Assembly: GCF_017654505.1 (NCBI RefSeq)
Contig: NC_054571.1
Coordinates: 5,117,366-5,181,365 of the forward strand
DNA: 64,000 bases
Reading direction: 5' to 3'
Source: Polyodon spathula
Lineage: Eukaryota; Chordata; Actinopteri; Acipenseriformes; Polyodontidae
In this document: positions 11,205-22,388 of the stretch, piece after piece
Position numbering within the stretch: the first letter of the stretch is position 1
Layout of the letters: each line of letters starts with the position of its first letter
Program-made: the position numbers and the translations under genes
Notes under the pieces: generated by a model
What the model was told of the DNA's origin: nothing
Databases searched by the model: none
The model's input: only the letters and a program-made list of their open reading frames with translations

Positions 11205-13000
11205 TTCTTTTCTGTTGAGTCCCGCTGGCATACTTGTGTTCAGTCTATTTATCTATTTGCTTTCTTTTATTCTTCTATATGTCGCATTGTCTAATTTTAG
11301 CTGTTCTAATATTACAAACTTTACATCATTTATGTCATGTCCTTGACTGGTGAAGTGCTGTACTATTGGTTCATTCATTTTTTTTTATTTCTAATTAATG
11401 AAAGGTGGTTCTGAATTATTTTATATAAAGTTGTTCCAGTCTCTCCAACATATTATATTTCATCATATTTTTCACAGGCTATTCCATAAACAACATTGTT
11501 ATTTTTACAGTAGATATTAGTATTTAGTGGATATGTGGTGTTCTTGTGTTTAATTCTATTTTTACTTTTATCCATGTATTTACAAACTTTACATGTACTA
11601 GTGCAAGTATTTGTAGAACCTATTCTGTCAATTATTCTTTTATGTTTACTGTGAATTAAAATATCACCTAAATTAGCTTCTCTTTTGAATGCTATAACTG
11701 GGGCCGTAAGAAATACTTTTTTCAATTTTTCTGGATTATGTAGAATCTGCAAGTGTTTCCAAACTATCTTAGAAATATTCGGCAAAAGTTTAGAGTAAGT
11801 CATTACTAATGGGACTCATTTGACCTTTTTATCTCTATTTTTATAATCTAGTAGATCATCTCTTTTTAGTTTATCCACTTTTCTTAACAAGTCTCTAATT
11901 CTTTCTTTGTATCCTCTTTTTTTAGGATTTGTTTTTAATACATGTCTTTGTTTTACACAGTCACTTTCTCTTGAGCACATTCTTCGTATTCTTCTTCCTA
12001 GCCCCTTTGGGATTGCCCTTTTAGTGTGTATTGGATGTGTAGAGGACATGTGTAAATACTGGTGCGTGTCAGTAGGTTTATAGAAGAGGTCAGTCTCAAT
12101 TGAACCTTCAAGTTTTACTGTGGTATCTAAAAATGCTATTTCTTTTCTTGTCCATCGAAGGTCCACCTTAATATTACTGTGTATTTCATTTGAACATTTT
12201 GTGAAAATGGAAAAGAGATTCTTCTCCATGTGTCCCAACCCCAAAAATATCATCTACAAACCGAATGTATTCTAAAGATTCTCTTTCTGATTTTCTAAGT
12301 AATTGTTCTTCCCATTTCCCCATGTATGTTCTGGCAAAATGCATTCCTAATTTAGAGCCTATTGCTGTACCATCATTATGTTTGTAATTTTTATCAACAA
12401 ATGTAAAATAAGTGTTTTCTGAAACTACATTGATCATGTTCAGCACCTCTGCTGTGGGTATTGATTTATCTAGTCTATTATCTAGTGCTTTTTGACAAGC
12501 TTCTGAAGTTTCTTTACGAGGGACACTTGGGTATAAGGATTTTACATCCATGCAAAATAAAATTGTATTCTCTGGAAGGTTGTGCTTTAGTGATTCAAGT
12601 CTTTTTAAAAATTGTGTTGTATCCTTAACATAGTTTGGTAATTTCTCAACGTGTGACTTAAGTTGTTTTTCTGCTATTTCAACCTTTATGTATGCTAGAT
12701 TATCAATCGTGCTGACTATCATTCCCATAGGGTGATTTTCTTTGTGCATTTTAGGATTTCCTCTTGCTAGCCCTGTTCTTGCATTATGTGGCTGCATGTA
12801 TTTTTTAAATTATTTTGATATAATGCCTTTATTGTATAGTCTCTCTGCAATTTCCTTAACCTTTTTACCAATTTATTGATCTTATTGCTTTTAACTTCTT
12901 CATATGTATCCATATTCTTTATTTCACATTCTACACATTTTGTATAATCATCTGTATCCATTATCACTATTCCCGATCCTTTATCTGCTGGTCTTATATC
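11205..13000 (-). mobile_element. Penelope-like retroelement, cut by gap
   Basis: Minus strand, running leftward. At 12967-13000 it reads DIRPADKGSGIVIM, the start of the reverse transcriptase. 12797-12186 carries FCMDVKSLYPSVP, GTAIGSKLGMHFARTYMGKW and the catalytic RFVDDIFGVG. 12253-11816 has FLDTTV and the thumb. 11803-11453 has the Cys-rich linker. A GIY-YIG endonuclease follows (VVYGIACEK, then YVGETGTTLY after a stop, then QHFTSQGHD at about 11350). At least three frame breaks make it inactive. The 5' part lies in the N gap. Combining RT with GIY-YIG is diagnostic for the Penelope class. Confidence 0.88.
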
Positions 13001-13500
13001 NNNNNNNNNNNNNNNNNNNNNNNNNNNNNNNNNNNNNNNNNNNNNNNNNNNNNNNNNNNNNNNNNNNNNNNNNNNNNNNNNNNNNNNNNNNNNNNNNNNN
13101 NNNNNNNNNNNNNNNNNNNNNNNNNNNNNNNNNNNNNNNNNNNNNNNNNNNNNNNNNNNNNNNNNNNNNNNNNNNNNNNNNNNNNNNNNNNNNNNNNNNN
13201 NNNNNNNNNNNNNNNNNNNNNNNNNNNNNNNNNNNNNNNNNNNNNNNNNNNNNNNNNNNNNNNNNNNNNNNNNNNNNNNNNNNNNNNNNNNNNNNNNNNN
13301 NNNNNNNNNNNNNNNNNNNNNNNNNNNNNNNNNNNNNNNNNNNNNNNNNNNNNNNNNNNNNNNNNNNNNNNNNNNNNNNNNNNNNNNNNNNNNNNNNNNN
13401 NNNNNNNNNNNNNNNNNNNNNNNNNNNNNNNNNNNNNNNNNNNNNNNNNNNNNNNNNNNNNNNNNNNNNNNNNNNNNNNNNNNNNNNNNNNNNNNNNNNN
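13001..13500. other. assembly gap (500 N)
   Basis: Exactly 500 unresolved bases, so probably a placeholder length. It separates a Penelope element from a CR1 fragment; reading frames crossing it are meaningless. Confidence 0.99.
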
Positions 13501-14086
13501 AGATGAAGACATTTCTGAGTCAACAAAAACTCCTAGATCTCTTTCACAGACTCCTCCTTCAATTTCAGTATCTCCCATGTGATATTTATAATGTAGTCAC
13601 TACACTTCATATATTTGCTATTTTTTCTCTTCGTCTATGATTTTGCCATTTGTATTTCTGAGACATTTTACTTCCTCCTGGAATGTTCTTTTGCTGTTAT
13701 AATTTTGGAAACACTTTGGAATTGGTTTTACCCCCCCCTTAGCAATGCTCATTTTGATTTCTCTCTTGGCCTTTCCAACTTCCTTTCTGACTTGCGTTTT
13801 GCAGTTCCAAGTACTCTTTCTGGGTGCTTTGTTCTTGGTCCCTTTTAAACATTCTGTAAAGTGCCTTTTTTTCTCTGGATATATTTTTTTAAATTGATCT
13901 ATTAACCCATTTTGGCCATTTTGTTTTAGATTTTGATTTGTCCATTTTTGGGATGTAATTGTTTTGTGTCTCTAGTAGTACATTTTTAAAAACTAGCCAT
14001 GCTTTTTCTGTGGCTGTGTTCTCTATTTTGCTCCAGGCTACTTCTGTTAGTCTCTGCTTCATTCCCTCATAGTTGGCATTTTTAAA
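13501..14086 (-). mobile_element. CR1 LINE copy E, inner part
   Basis: Minus-strand CR1. 13501-13594 is RT C-terminal sequence. It jumps directly to the RT N-terminal/endonuclease junction at about 13609, so most of the RT is deleted. It then continues to 14086, where a hAT-type element is inserted. It is more diverged from the other copies than A, B or the full-length copy. Confidence 0.88.
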
Positions 14087-15162
14087 CAGGGTTCTCTCCA
14101 GGAATTCTGTACAGCTGGGTGGCAGAACATGGCAACCAGGAGCACTTTTAACAGAAAAATAAACTTGCCCTACCTTAAATATATAACAAGACAAAGAATT
14201 TGAATAGTGTGGCTTTTCTTGACTAGATGTAGTTGCGCTTTTTTATGTTCTACATTTTCTTTTTCATTACTGTTTTTTATTATGGTAAATTAAAGTGCTT
14301 ATTTAGACATACGATTTGACTGGGGAAAGATAGGGCAGGGTTACTGGAGTGTACAAAAAAAGGGTAACATTTTAACTTCCTTTTTAGCTTAATTATTGCG
14401 CTTATTGCTTCATTTAAATTGTTTTCTTTATTAAGTTTCCAGGGCATTTTGTTAATGTACTAATGCAACTGTTCATTTTAACTTTTTTTTTTTTTTTTTT
14501 TTTACACAACAGTACTCACTCGTTTGATCATCATCATAACTGTTGCATGAAACCGCAGTGTAATAATCCAGCACCGCTGCACTGAAGCATTTGTATGTCA
14601 GCTGGCAACAGCTGATATCCTATCACGCCTTTCTTTTTAAAGGCGTACAGCCTCTCTCTATACATGAACCCCCAATATCTCTCACAAGCGCCTGGGTACA
14701 TGTTGTTACGATATCACAACAGAAGGAATACCCTTTTTTAATAAAGTAGCTGGCACAAATATAGTATTACGCGGTGGATTGCGCCGATCGCAGGTTTATT
14801 TTGACCTCCTGCATTAATTGTCACTATTTTTGCTTTCAAAGTAATCGTTTTTTTGTTTTTTTTTAGCAGTCATTTATAACGCTTTAGCCTCTCAAAATGC
14901 CTAACACAGAAAACCCACCCCTTCAACTCTCTGATCGGTTAAATGTTGTGTCGAGACGTAACATAGCTGTCATGTGGTTCCAAGATTGTTTTTTTCACCC
15001 AGTAACGCGCAACTGATCTAGTCCGCTAGAAGCACAGTCAATCCTTATTGTTAAAGGCACAGTAGCATCTGCAGGACGGGCCGATAGCGTTTTTTTCAGC
15101 CGGGTGGCGCCAGCCACTTTTCCGGACAGCCCGCCCAGCTGAAGAGGCCTGGGGAGAACCCT
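14087..15162. mobile_element. non-autonomous hAT-like insertion in CR1
   Basis: This 1.08-kb segment interrupts CR1 copy E, whose sequence resumes at 15163. Its ends are inverted: CAGGGTTCTCTCCAGG on the left and the complement of AGGGTTCTCCCCAGG on the right. Beyond that, CAGCTGGG is conserved at both ends. The flanks (TTTTTAAA and ATTAAAAT) are compatible with an imperfect 8-bp hAT-type duplication. No transposase frame is present. Confidence 0.72.
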
Positions 15163-15345
15163 ATTAAAATTGTAAACCTTAGCTTTAGTCGTTACTTTTG
15201 TGGTTTTAAAAAGCACTTTAAATTAGACCATGTTGTGATCTGAGTTTTCCAATGGTTCTCTGACCTCTGTTTTAGTTATTCTGTCCTTGTTATTTGAAAA
15301 GACTAAATCAAGGTATGCCACCTTTCTAGTCAGTGCATTGACAAC
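15163..15345 (-). mobile_element. CR1 LINE copy E, outer part
   Basis: This continues copy E across the hAT insertion. The minus strand reads the end of the CR1 endonuclease (LDLVFSN, EPLENSDHNMV). It ends at about 15345 next to a degenerate minisatellite. Confidence 0.85.
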
Positions 15346-15355
15346 AAATTGCCTT

Positions 15356-15508
15356 ACAGTACGGTACGGTACAGTGGTAAGGTATGGTGCATGGAGCATG
15401 GTACACATGGTTCGGTGCAGTGCACAAGCACAGTACACACAGTACAGTACAAACAGTATGGTACACACGGTACGGTACACATGGTACAGTGCAAACGGTA
15501 TGGTACGA
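15356..15508. repeat. degenerate GGTAC-rich minisatellite
   Basis: Loose tandem repetition of a 14-15 base motif around GGTACACACGGTAC. It contains almost no stop codons in any frame, which produces spurious open frames on both strands. Confidence 0.75.
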
Positions 15509-16770
15509 AGCCCGGGAAGGAGCGGCAAAGCCATCGTCTTCGTGCAGGCACAAGACCGCTGAGGGACTAACCAAACCACGGCTGAATGCACAAAGTTAAT
15601 TAGTAATTACTAAGCATGTAGAACATCACAGCAGTGTAAACACAAGCGAATCAGAAATCAGATAAAATCAGATATAAGTGATACTTACCTGTGCGTAGAT
15701 CTCTCTCTCAGGTCAGAGAAAGGAAAAATGATGACAATGTTGTGTCAGCAGTCCTTTTATCACAGTTGAGCGGTTCAGTCACAGGCACTGTGTGCAGCTT
15801 TGATATATCTATTCAAGTGTTATGGTCTTTAAGGATAAATACCCATTAGGTAATGGTTACTTGATAGGGAACCGAAGTTCTGTTGTATATACTGTAAATG
15901 CTTAGTTGAAAACGTGGCGACTTGATGGTCAGATCTACTGGCAATATTAAAATTGAAGGTCTCATTTGGCAACGGGGCGCCTGATTTGAACCACCCTGGT
16001 ATCGCCAAATATATATCCTATTGCTATCACTGTATTATTACTACAAACACCAACTTACGCAACATGAAACATTATGGATTTGGATTTGTAACATTATTTA
16101 TGTAGTGACTAACACTGTCTCAATATATTAGTTATATATAAGTCAAAAGGTTACCTAGTTCTGCCAGCCCGCAATCCTTACTGAGGCTGACAGACAGATG
16201 AAAATGGATATGATCTCAGATCTTCTGCTGATGGAAATGAAAGAGTCTGATTTCAAACCTCTTTCAAGTGAGTTCCAGCAGCTGATTGCAACTTGGTGTA
16301 ATATTAACTAGCATCTTACTGGACTGCCAGCAGGTATACGGGTAAGAACACCATACTTATTAATTTCATTTCTGCCTGCCTGAAAAGCTGGCAAAGCACA
16401 AAACAAAAAAGTATTTTTAAGGAATTGCCCCCACCTCAAAAAAAAGAAAAAATCCTGAAAAAAGAGAGAAATTAAAAATGCAAAAAAAAAGGTTAAAAAA
16501 ATTACACGTTGCGATAAAAAAACATGAGAAAGCGGTATGTCATTGTTAAATTTCTCCCAGAGCAGCAAGCAGCTCATCTGCAAAGGGCAGTGCCGATCAG
16601 ATTAGCAGCTCACTGACACCACGAACAATGTCTGCAATTAGAAATCACCATTCACAATGACATAATGATACACCTTAACATTTCCAAAAGTCTCCATGCT
16701 GCTGCTATCTCCAGATCTCCTGCGTGCATCATCTCCTGAGAGCGAGAGGGAAAGGGAGCAGGGACAGACG
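15509..16770. other. upstream flank of rln3, no gene seen
   Basis: About 1.3 kb of mostly unique DNA. No exon or known transposon is recognised. A-rich stretches occur at 16430-16510. Confidence 0.55.
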
Positions 16771-16782
16771 CAAGGGCTTGAG

Positions 16783-16794
16783 TATATATATTAT
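16783..16794 (+). promoter_or_regulatory. rln3: TATA box of rln3
   Basis: TATATATATTAT lies 104-115 bases upstream of the rln3 start codon. A start site about 30 bases downstream would leave a short 5' leader of roughly 80 bases. It is the only TATA-like sequence close to the gene. Confidence 0.6.
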
Positions 16795-16897
16795 AGGGTC
16801 TGTGAAACACTGAGAGACCAAGCAGCAAGCAGCCAGCAGAACAAGCAGTAGCAGAACAACAAAGCAGCCTGTCTGTCTTGCACCTCCTTCTCCAAGC

Positions 16898-17072
16898 ATG
16901 ACAAAGCTGCTCCTGGTCCTGACCCTTTGGGTCCTGGCGTCCGAGCTCAGCCAGGGGTCTGAAGGAAGGAACCCCACTTATGGAGTGAAGCTGTGCGGGA
17001 GAGAGTTCATCCGAGCCGTGATATTCACCTGCGGAGGGTCCAGGTGGAGGAGGGCTGCCAGAGCGTCCACAG
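16898..17072 (+). CDS. rln3: rln3 coding exon 1
   Basis: Encodes the signal peptide, the whole B chain and the first C-peptide residues. The donor is ACAG|GTAAGG at 17073 and the exon ends after one base of a Gly codon. Confidence 0.96.
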
Positions 17073-18194
17073 GTAAGGAAATCAGAGCCGGGCAAAGACA
17101 TGGAAAAAGCAGAGCAAAATATATAGTGGCAACAGCTTAGTGAAAGCATGTTTCATCCATAACTTTAAAACAGTAAACAGAAATACTGGTAGAAACTGGT
17201 AATACTTTAAAGCAATGGCCACACATTTCTATGAGTTGAGTTTCATAGGATTGCATGGGAGTAACAAATGTTTGGTTTTTTTTTTGTTGTTATTTTATAA
17301 TGATTTCTTTTTCTAGAACTTTAGGAATTGTAATAGAAACTGGTAACACTTTAAAATAATGTCGGCAAACGCCTAAGAATTTCAGTATAGTTTTAAAGGA
17401 TTGCCTGGGAGTAACATCTGAATAACACATGTTTTTTTTTTTTGTTTTTTTTTTTAATTTTGTAATGTTATTTTCTAGTCCTGAAGATATTTTTAAAAAT
17501 GGGCACAAATATGTAATGAATTCAGGTGAAAAACCACAGGAATAGCTGATACACTGGAATTCAGAGGAATTTGAGGCAGTTACTAAATTCAATTCAAATG
17601 TCTTCAATGTGGAAATTAGTTTTTACATACTTATAACACTGGGTGGTGGACTCCGCTTTCCACAAGTGGTAAACTGTGGACATTATCTTTACAGAAAATA
17701 AGGCATGGAAACTATTAACTTTCTTTAACATAATGTGGCACCAGGTATCATGTTTTAAATTAAAAATACCAATGCTAAGTGTTTCTTTGAAACTGTACAT
17801 GTGTGTATTCTGTAGCAAGTGCAAGGTAAGATTTATGGAATTATTTTGTTCACTACAATTAAATACAACTCTCCTCTTCCTCTTCGTCATCCCAGGCGAT
17901 CTTCCTGATTCTTTCAACTCTGAGCGAGCCCCAGAGGACGAAGGCTCTGAGAGCTGGAACCCAGACACAGTCCCCGGGCTTTCCTACAAGGACTACCCTG
18001 ACTACGAGAGCCAGAACTGGAGGGAGCAGCTAGCTGGTCTGGGCTTCAGCAGGCAGAGCCGCAGCGCCATCTCGGAGGAAGTGCTGGAGGCCCTGCGCAC
18101 GTCGGACAGGAAGGGGCGGGATGTGGTGATCGGGCTGTCCAATGCCTGCTGCAAGTGGGGCTGCAGCAAGAGTGAGATCAGCTCCCTGTGCTGA
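16898..18194 (+). CDS. rln3: relaxin-3 precursor, two coding exons
   Basis: Relaxin-3 is a secreted insulin-superfamily neuropeptide; in other vertebrates it acts on the receptors RXFP3/RXFP4. Joining 16898-17072 and 17896-18194 gives a 157-residue prepropeptide. Residues 1-20 form a hydrophobic signal peptide. The B chain (about 24-50) has Cys33 and Cys45 and the receptor-binding pattern R35xxxR39xxI42, ending GGSRW before dibasic Arg51-Arg52. A C-peptide follows, then the processing site RKGR and a 24-residue A chain with Cys143, 144, 148 and 157 (CCKWGCSKSEISSLC). The intron interrupts a codon after its first base, inside the C-peptide, the usual place in this family. The ATG at 16898 is the only one that gives a signal peptide. 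B- and A-chain sequence is nearly that of mammalian RLN3; the C-peptide is diverged, as expected. Nothing is missing or broken. Confidence 0.97.
17073..17895 (+). other. rln3: rln3 intron
   Basis: Intron of 823 bases with GTAAGG donor and TCATCCCAG acceptor. It holds T-rich runs and a short imperfect duplication (ACTGGTAACACTTTAAA near 17200 and 17340). No transposon is seen. Confidence 0.85.
17896..18194 (+). CDS. rln3: rln3 coding exon 2
   Basis: Encodes the rest of the acidic C-peptide, the RKGR cleavage site and the complete A chain, with TGA at 18192-18194. Confidence 0.96.
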
Positions 18195-18402
18195 AGGGGC
18201 CCTCTCCCTTTGACCTCCCTGGGACCCCCAAACACCCCTCTATGAGTTTATATTCACCACTGAGTGTTTTCATAGTGGTGGATAACACTTTTTTTTTTAA
18301 ACGCTGACACCCAGATAAATTAAACATAACATTTTTACACTTCTTCAGTGAGAGCATTGTGAGAAATACGATCAATTTAAATGACATTGAACAAATGTTA
18401 TA

Positions 18403-18408
18403 AATAAA
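18403..18408 (+). terminator. rln3: poly(A) signal of rln3
   Basis: AATAAA about 210 bases after the rln3 stop is the first canonical signal downstream. An alternative ATTAAA lies near 18588. Confidence 0.6.
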
Positions 18409-19485
18409 GGAAGTGAGATTGTAAGAATCCTGATGACTCTGGCTTTTCTTCTTTTTTTTGTCTACACTGTTATCTTGTTTAGGTGAGAGTGGTGTACTTA
18501 ACATGTTTGCAGTAATATATGACATCTGTGGACAGGATGTGTCAATTGAAGTTTTCTTGCTGCCAGCAGATGATGGTGACGTGTAAGAATTAAAGCACAA
18601 ACGTGATACCCAAGTACACTTGCTGTTGCTTTATACATACCAGGTTATTTGAGCTTGATGCTTGTGTTTGCAAGTGTCTGCAACCCTTTCATGAATATCA
18701 AATCACGCAGTGATTTCAAACCTCTGCAGTTTGTGCAGAGACACTGTGTTCACTGTAGCTCTAATGAAACTTAGAGCTGTTGAGATCATTGGGAATTGGA
18801 AACTATGTTCTCAGGGCAGGTTGAGTGAGAACACAGTTGGGTTTAAAACAGGAAAAAAAATCGTCAATAGTACTGAGTTTTTAAGTTAACATGAAGTGTT
18901 TAATGAACCATAGAGAAACCTAAATACTTTATTATTACACTTGTTTTTTGTTTTAATGTATCTGGTATATTATGTATGTTGCTGATTTGGAGCTTTAGTG
19001 TCGTGAACCAGCACGACAATCTGAAATCCAGCAAGGCCACTGGTCATGGCTGGGATCTCAGCTGTGGCTCTGGTTACGGGTTTTGGATTGTGGGGGAATG
19101 CATGAACACAAAATAATCAAAACAGGTTCAAACAAGAAAAAGGAGAAACTAAATCTAAAGAACTATTTTGGTTAAATACAGGTTATGTATTAAGTGGTTA
19201 TGTCATTTGCTCAGTATAACAGTTTAAGGAGTAAAAGTCTTGCTTTTTGCAGTTTTTAGGGAAGGCATTGTGTGTAGAACGTGCTGACTGACTCACTGAT
19301 CTCTTGATGTGTTTTTATTTTATCTGACATGGCACCCAGTGTCTCAAGTTTTGTTCTGAGTGGAAATGTTTCTGTGGTTTCCTCACAAGGGACCTAATCT
19401 GTATTTCGCACCGGATTTCCTTGAATGAGGTTCAGTGCTCTAACCTGCTTTCTGTAAAGAGTAATGAAGAAAGTGACACTATCCT
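18409..19485. other. intergenic, no gene seen
   Basis: Unique-looking sequence between rln3 and the dispersed GCTTTACC repeat. No exon or mobile element is recognised. Confidence 0.55.
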
Positions 19486-19615
19486 TATATACAGTTATGT
19501 AAGTTCCCCATAGTAAAAGCACAGCAAAGTGTAATAAAGCACAGCAAAAGCATGGTTAAGCATAGGCAAGCATTGTAAAGCACAGAGAGGTAGCTACAGC
19601 ATATAAAAAGATCTT
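19486..19615 (-). repeat. dispersed TTTACCATGCTT-type repeat
   Basis: One copy of a repeat rich in AAAGCACAG and AAGCATGG words. The same family occurs at about 21195-21365, 29370-29580, 30241-30727, 36985-37150 and 48085-48180. No protein or tRNA-like part is recognised. Confidence 0.7.
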
Positions 19616-19813
19616 AACGTGAGAATATTTGTTTATTTGTTTGTTTGGGGGGACATTTTTTGAAAATGTTTATTTGCTTTGAAGCATTTTAGTTTGTACG
19701 GATATAGAGAGCAGACCACCGGATCTGACAGACTGAATGAGGGCTGATAGCAGGAGCTCTATTGGAATGTGTTTCTGTGTCCTAGCCGAGACTTTCGGGA
19801 CAGTTTAAGCACC

Positions 19814-20095
19814 TGAGCTTTACCACACTGCACTTCTCTGTGATGCACCATGCTTGTCCTGAGCTTTACCACACTGCACTTCTCTGTGATGCACCATGCT
19901 TGTCCTGAGCTTTACCACACTGCACTTCTCTGTGATGCACCATGCTTGTCCTGAGCTTTACCACACTGCACTTCTGTGTGATGCACCACGCTTGTCCTGA
20001 GCTTTACCACACTGCACTTCTCTGTGATGCACCATGCTTGTCCTGAACTTTACCACACTGCACTTCTCTGTGATGCACCATGCTTGTCCTGAACT
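19814..20095 (+). repeat. 46-bp minisatellite, six units
   Basis: Units start at 19814, 19860, 19906, 19952, 19998 and 20044, with a partial seventh at 20090. Each reads TGAGCTTTACCACACTGCAC then a 26-base remainder ending CTTGTCC, with only a few substitutions. The units abut with no spacers. Confidence 0.95.
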
Positions 20096-20124
20096 TTGCA
20101 ATTTACCAACTATCATGAAAAAGT

Positions 20125-20480
20125 GAAAGCCATGGGCTGCAGTGTGGAAGGCTGTGTGTTTGAATAACCTAGTGGTTAGAGTGCTGGGCTCCAATGTGGA
20201 AGACAGTGGGTCTGAGTAGCTCAGTGGTTAGAGTACTAGACTGGAGTGTAGAATGCAGGGGGTTTAAGTAGCTTGGTGGTTAAAGGAAGTGGGAAGGAGG
20301 GAAGTGGGTTCCTTCCCACTGCCTGAAGCTGCAGTGGGAAGGAAGGAAGTTAGAGTAGCTGAGTGATTATAGTTCTGGGCTACAGTGTGCAAGGCAGTGG
20401 GTTTCAGAAGCTCAGTGGTTACAGTACTGGGCTGCAATGTGGAAAGCAGTGGGTCAGAGTAATTCAGTGGTTAGAGAAAG
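20125..20480 (+). repeat. tandem 52-bp tRNA-like units
   Basis: Successive units begin with variants of TAGCTCAGTGGTTAGAG (near 20168, 20217, 20269, 20351, 20410, 20462). They continue with GTACTGGGCTGCAATGTGG and end in a GTGGGTT-type sequence. The opening matches a tRNA D-arm/Pol III A box, the middle resembles an anticodon arm, and the end a degenerate T-arm. Intact units are 52 bases; the third is interrupted by a GGAAGG-rich insert. No acceptor stem exists, so these are tRNA-derived repeats, not tRNA genes. Confidence 0.7.
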
Positions 20481-20489
20481 AAAGCAAAT

Positions 20490-21194
20490 GTTGGGCATTA
20501 GTGATTTAAAGAGGCATTTCATTGAGTATCACGCTATAGCATTTCCTAACTAGGCATCACTGTAGGGTGTGGTTTTATATATGTGGAGGGTGCTAGTTTA
20601 GCATTGGGTGGTGCTGCAAGATTGCCTCCCCCAGCTATGAGCTGATAAGAGTGTTTTTCCACAATACTTAGTTGTATAGAGTGCGGTTGCAGAGTGCCAT
20701 TGGTGAACCGTACGATGTAGATCTGTGTAATCAAAGCATGCAGCTGATCTGTGCTTGATAGTTATATTAGATATAATCTCTCTGCACCTATGCTTAGCCG
20801 TTTGTAACTTGCAGAAGAAAAAAAGAACAGCACGCCTCCGGTGTCAACGCGTTTCAACTCGAGTCCTCGCTGCTGTGATAGAAAAAAATTAATTGTTATT
20901 AACGCAGTAGACAAAAAGTTAGTCAGTTAACAAGTTAACCAGATCTACCAACCCATTCATTTATTTTTTTAATAATTTGACTTTAATTTGGGTTCTGCAG
21001 ACTAGTGCCAATGTTCCTTAATGGCCCCTGTTGTGCTTTAAAGCAAGTTTAGCTAGAAGGTGCTTGTGCTGCTTTTTGTTCTAGTAATGTGTCCTTGCAA
21101 TAGGTTTTAATAGTTTAGTCTTCCTGAAGACTGACAGGTGTCACCTGTCTGCTATTTCATTAGGAGATTGGTTGCTGATTGTAGTATGTTTGCA
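20490..21194. other. intergenic, no gene seen
   Basis: Unique-looking sequence. No motif recognised. Confidence 0.5.
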
Positions 21195-21365
21195 CAGTAA
21201 TTGTTTTGCAGTTTCCATTGGTTTCCCCATGATTATATTGCTTATGGTTAGCAGTGCTTTACCACTTAGTCTGCCATGTATTTCTGCAGTTTTCCCCCAT
21301 GCTCTCTGTGCTTCACCATGCTTTTACTGTGCTTCATTACACTTTGCTGTTCTGTTACTGTGGAC
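21195..21365 (+). repeat. dispersed TTTACCATGCTT-type repeat
   Basis: Same family as 19486-19615, in opposite orientation (CACCATGCTTTTACTGTGCT near 21325). Confidence 0.6.
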
Positions 21366-21817
21366 TCGGGAGAGAGAAAATGCTTAGTGAGGTGCCTGAC
21401 AATGGGTTTTGAATCACATCACAAAGTGTAAAGTAGAGCAACAAGTTCAAATGCTTTATTTTATTCGATTTTCTTTACATTTCTTCAGTCTCACATGAGT
21501 CTGTGTTTATAGAAACATACTGGAACAGGATGTGACATCAAGCAAGCAGACAGGCAGACTGGAGTGCAGGGGACAGGAAGTAAAACTTCAAGTCAGAGCT
21601 CCACAACCACATGTTCCTGCTCCTCAGCGCTCTGTGAGAACTGGGCCATTGTTGTTCACTTTATTTATTGTTCTTTTCTTATCTCCATTCCTGACAGACA
21701 GGATTTGAAAGAGCAGCAGATTTTCGTTTCTTATAGTGAGAAGAGCAGAGAGGTGAGTCCAAACTGGAGGAGCAGGGAATTATGGGGAGCGGGGAAAAGG
21801 ATTAGGGAGTGTGTGTA

Positions 21818-21827
<10 letters not shown>

Positions 21828-21906
<79 letters not shown>
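21828..21906. repeat. (GA)n microsatellite
   Basis: Pure GA dinucleotide run of nearly 80 bases following a short TG stretch. Confidence 0.97.
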
Positions 21907-21909
<3 letters not shown>

Positions 21910-22074
21910 TGTTTGGTGAACCTGGTTTAGCGCAAACCTTAAAAAGACAAGTTACAAGAATCAAGAATGCTGGTCTAATTCACTTTGTGGCTGGATTCAA
22001 ACACAGCAGTTATGCTAGTAAGCTCATAGAACCAACTAAAAGGAAATGTAGGATTACATGAGCTCGAACCTTGC

Positions 22075-22355
22075 AGTCTCTCATCAAAACTTAAACTAGA
22101 AATTAACAGTCTGGGGTCATCTTTGATCCTGATCTCTCATTTGAGACTCATATTAGGGAAATTACTAAAGTCTCAAGTTACCATTTCAGAAATACAGCCA
22201 AACTTAGACCAGTTGTTTCCATATCTGATGCTGAGAGACAAACGCATGTCTTTGTTTCATCTAGAATTGATTATTGTAATGTACTGTTTTCTGGTGTCCC
22301 AAAATGTATGATATCCCGCTTGCAGCTTGTTTAGAATACCGCTGCTAGAATTCTG

Positions 22356-22388
<33 letters not shown>

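Noticed and set aside
12904..13578. Long open frames on both strands across the N gap
   Set aside because: They consist almost entirely of unknown bases.
15223..15599. Six overlapping open frames, both strands
   Set aside because: Produced by the GGTAC-rich minisatellite at 15356-15508 and the CR1 endonuclease remnant.
16652..17149. 165-codon open frame antisense to rln3
   Set aside because: Shadow of rln3 exon 1 and its leader; no family motif.
19814..20095. Regular repeats that might suggest a CRISPR array
   Set aside because: Units abut with no unique spacers, and the context is vertebrate nuclear DNA.
20217..20268. tRNA gene
   Set aside because: A-box and anticodon-like parts are present, but the unit is 52 bases and has no acceptor stem or CCA-side strand.
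21564..22061. 165-codon open frame through the GA repeat
   Set aside because: Most of it is Arg-Glu repeat encoded by the (GA)n microsatellite.
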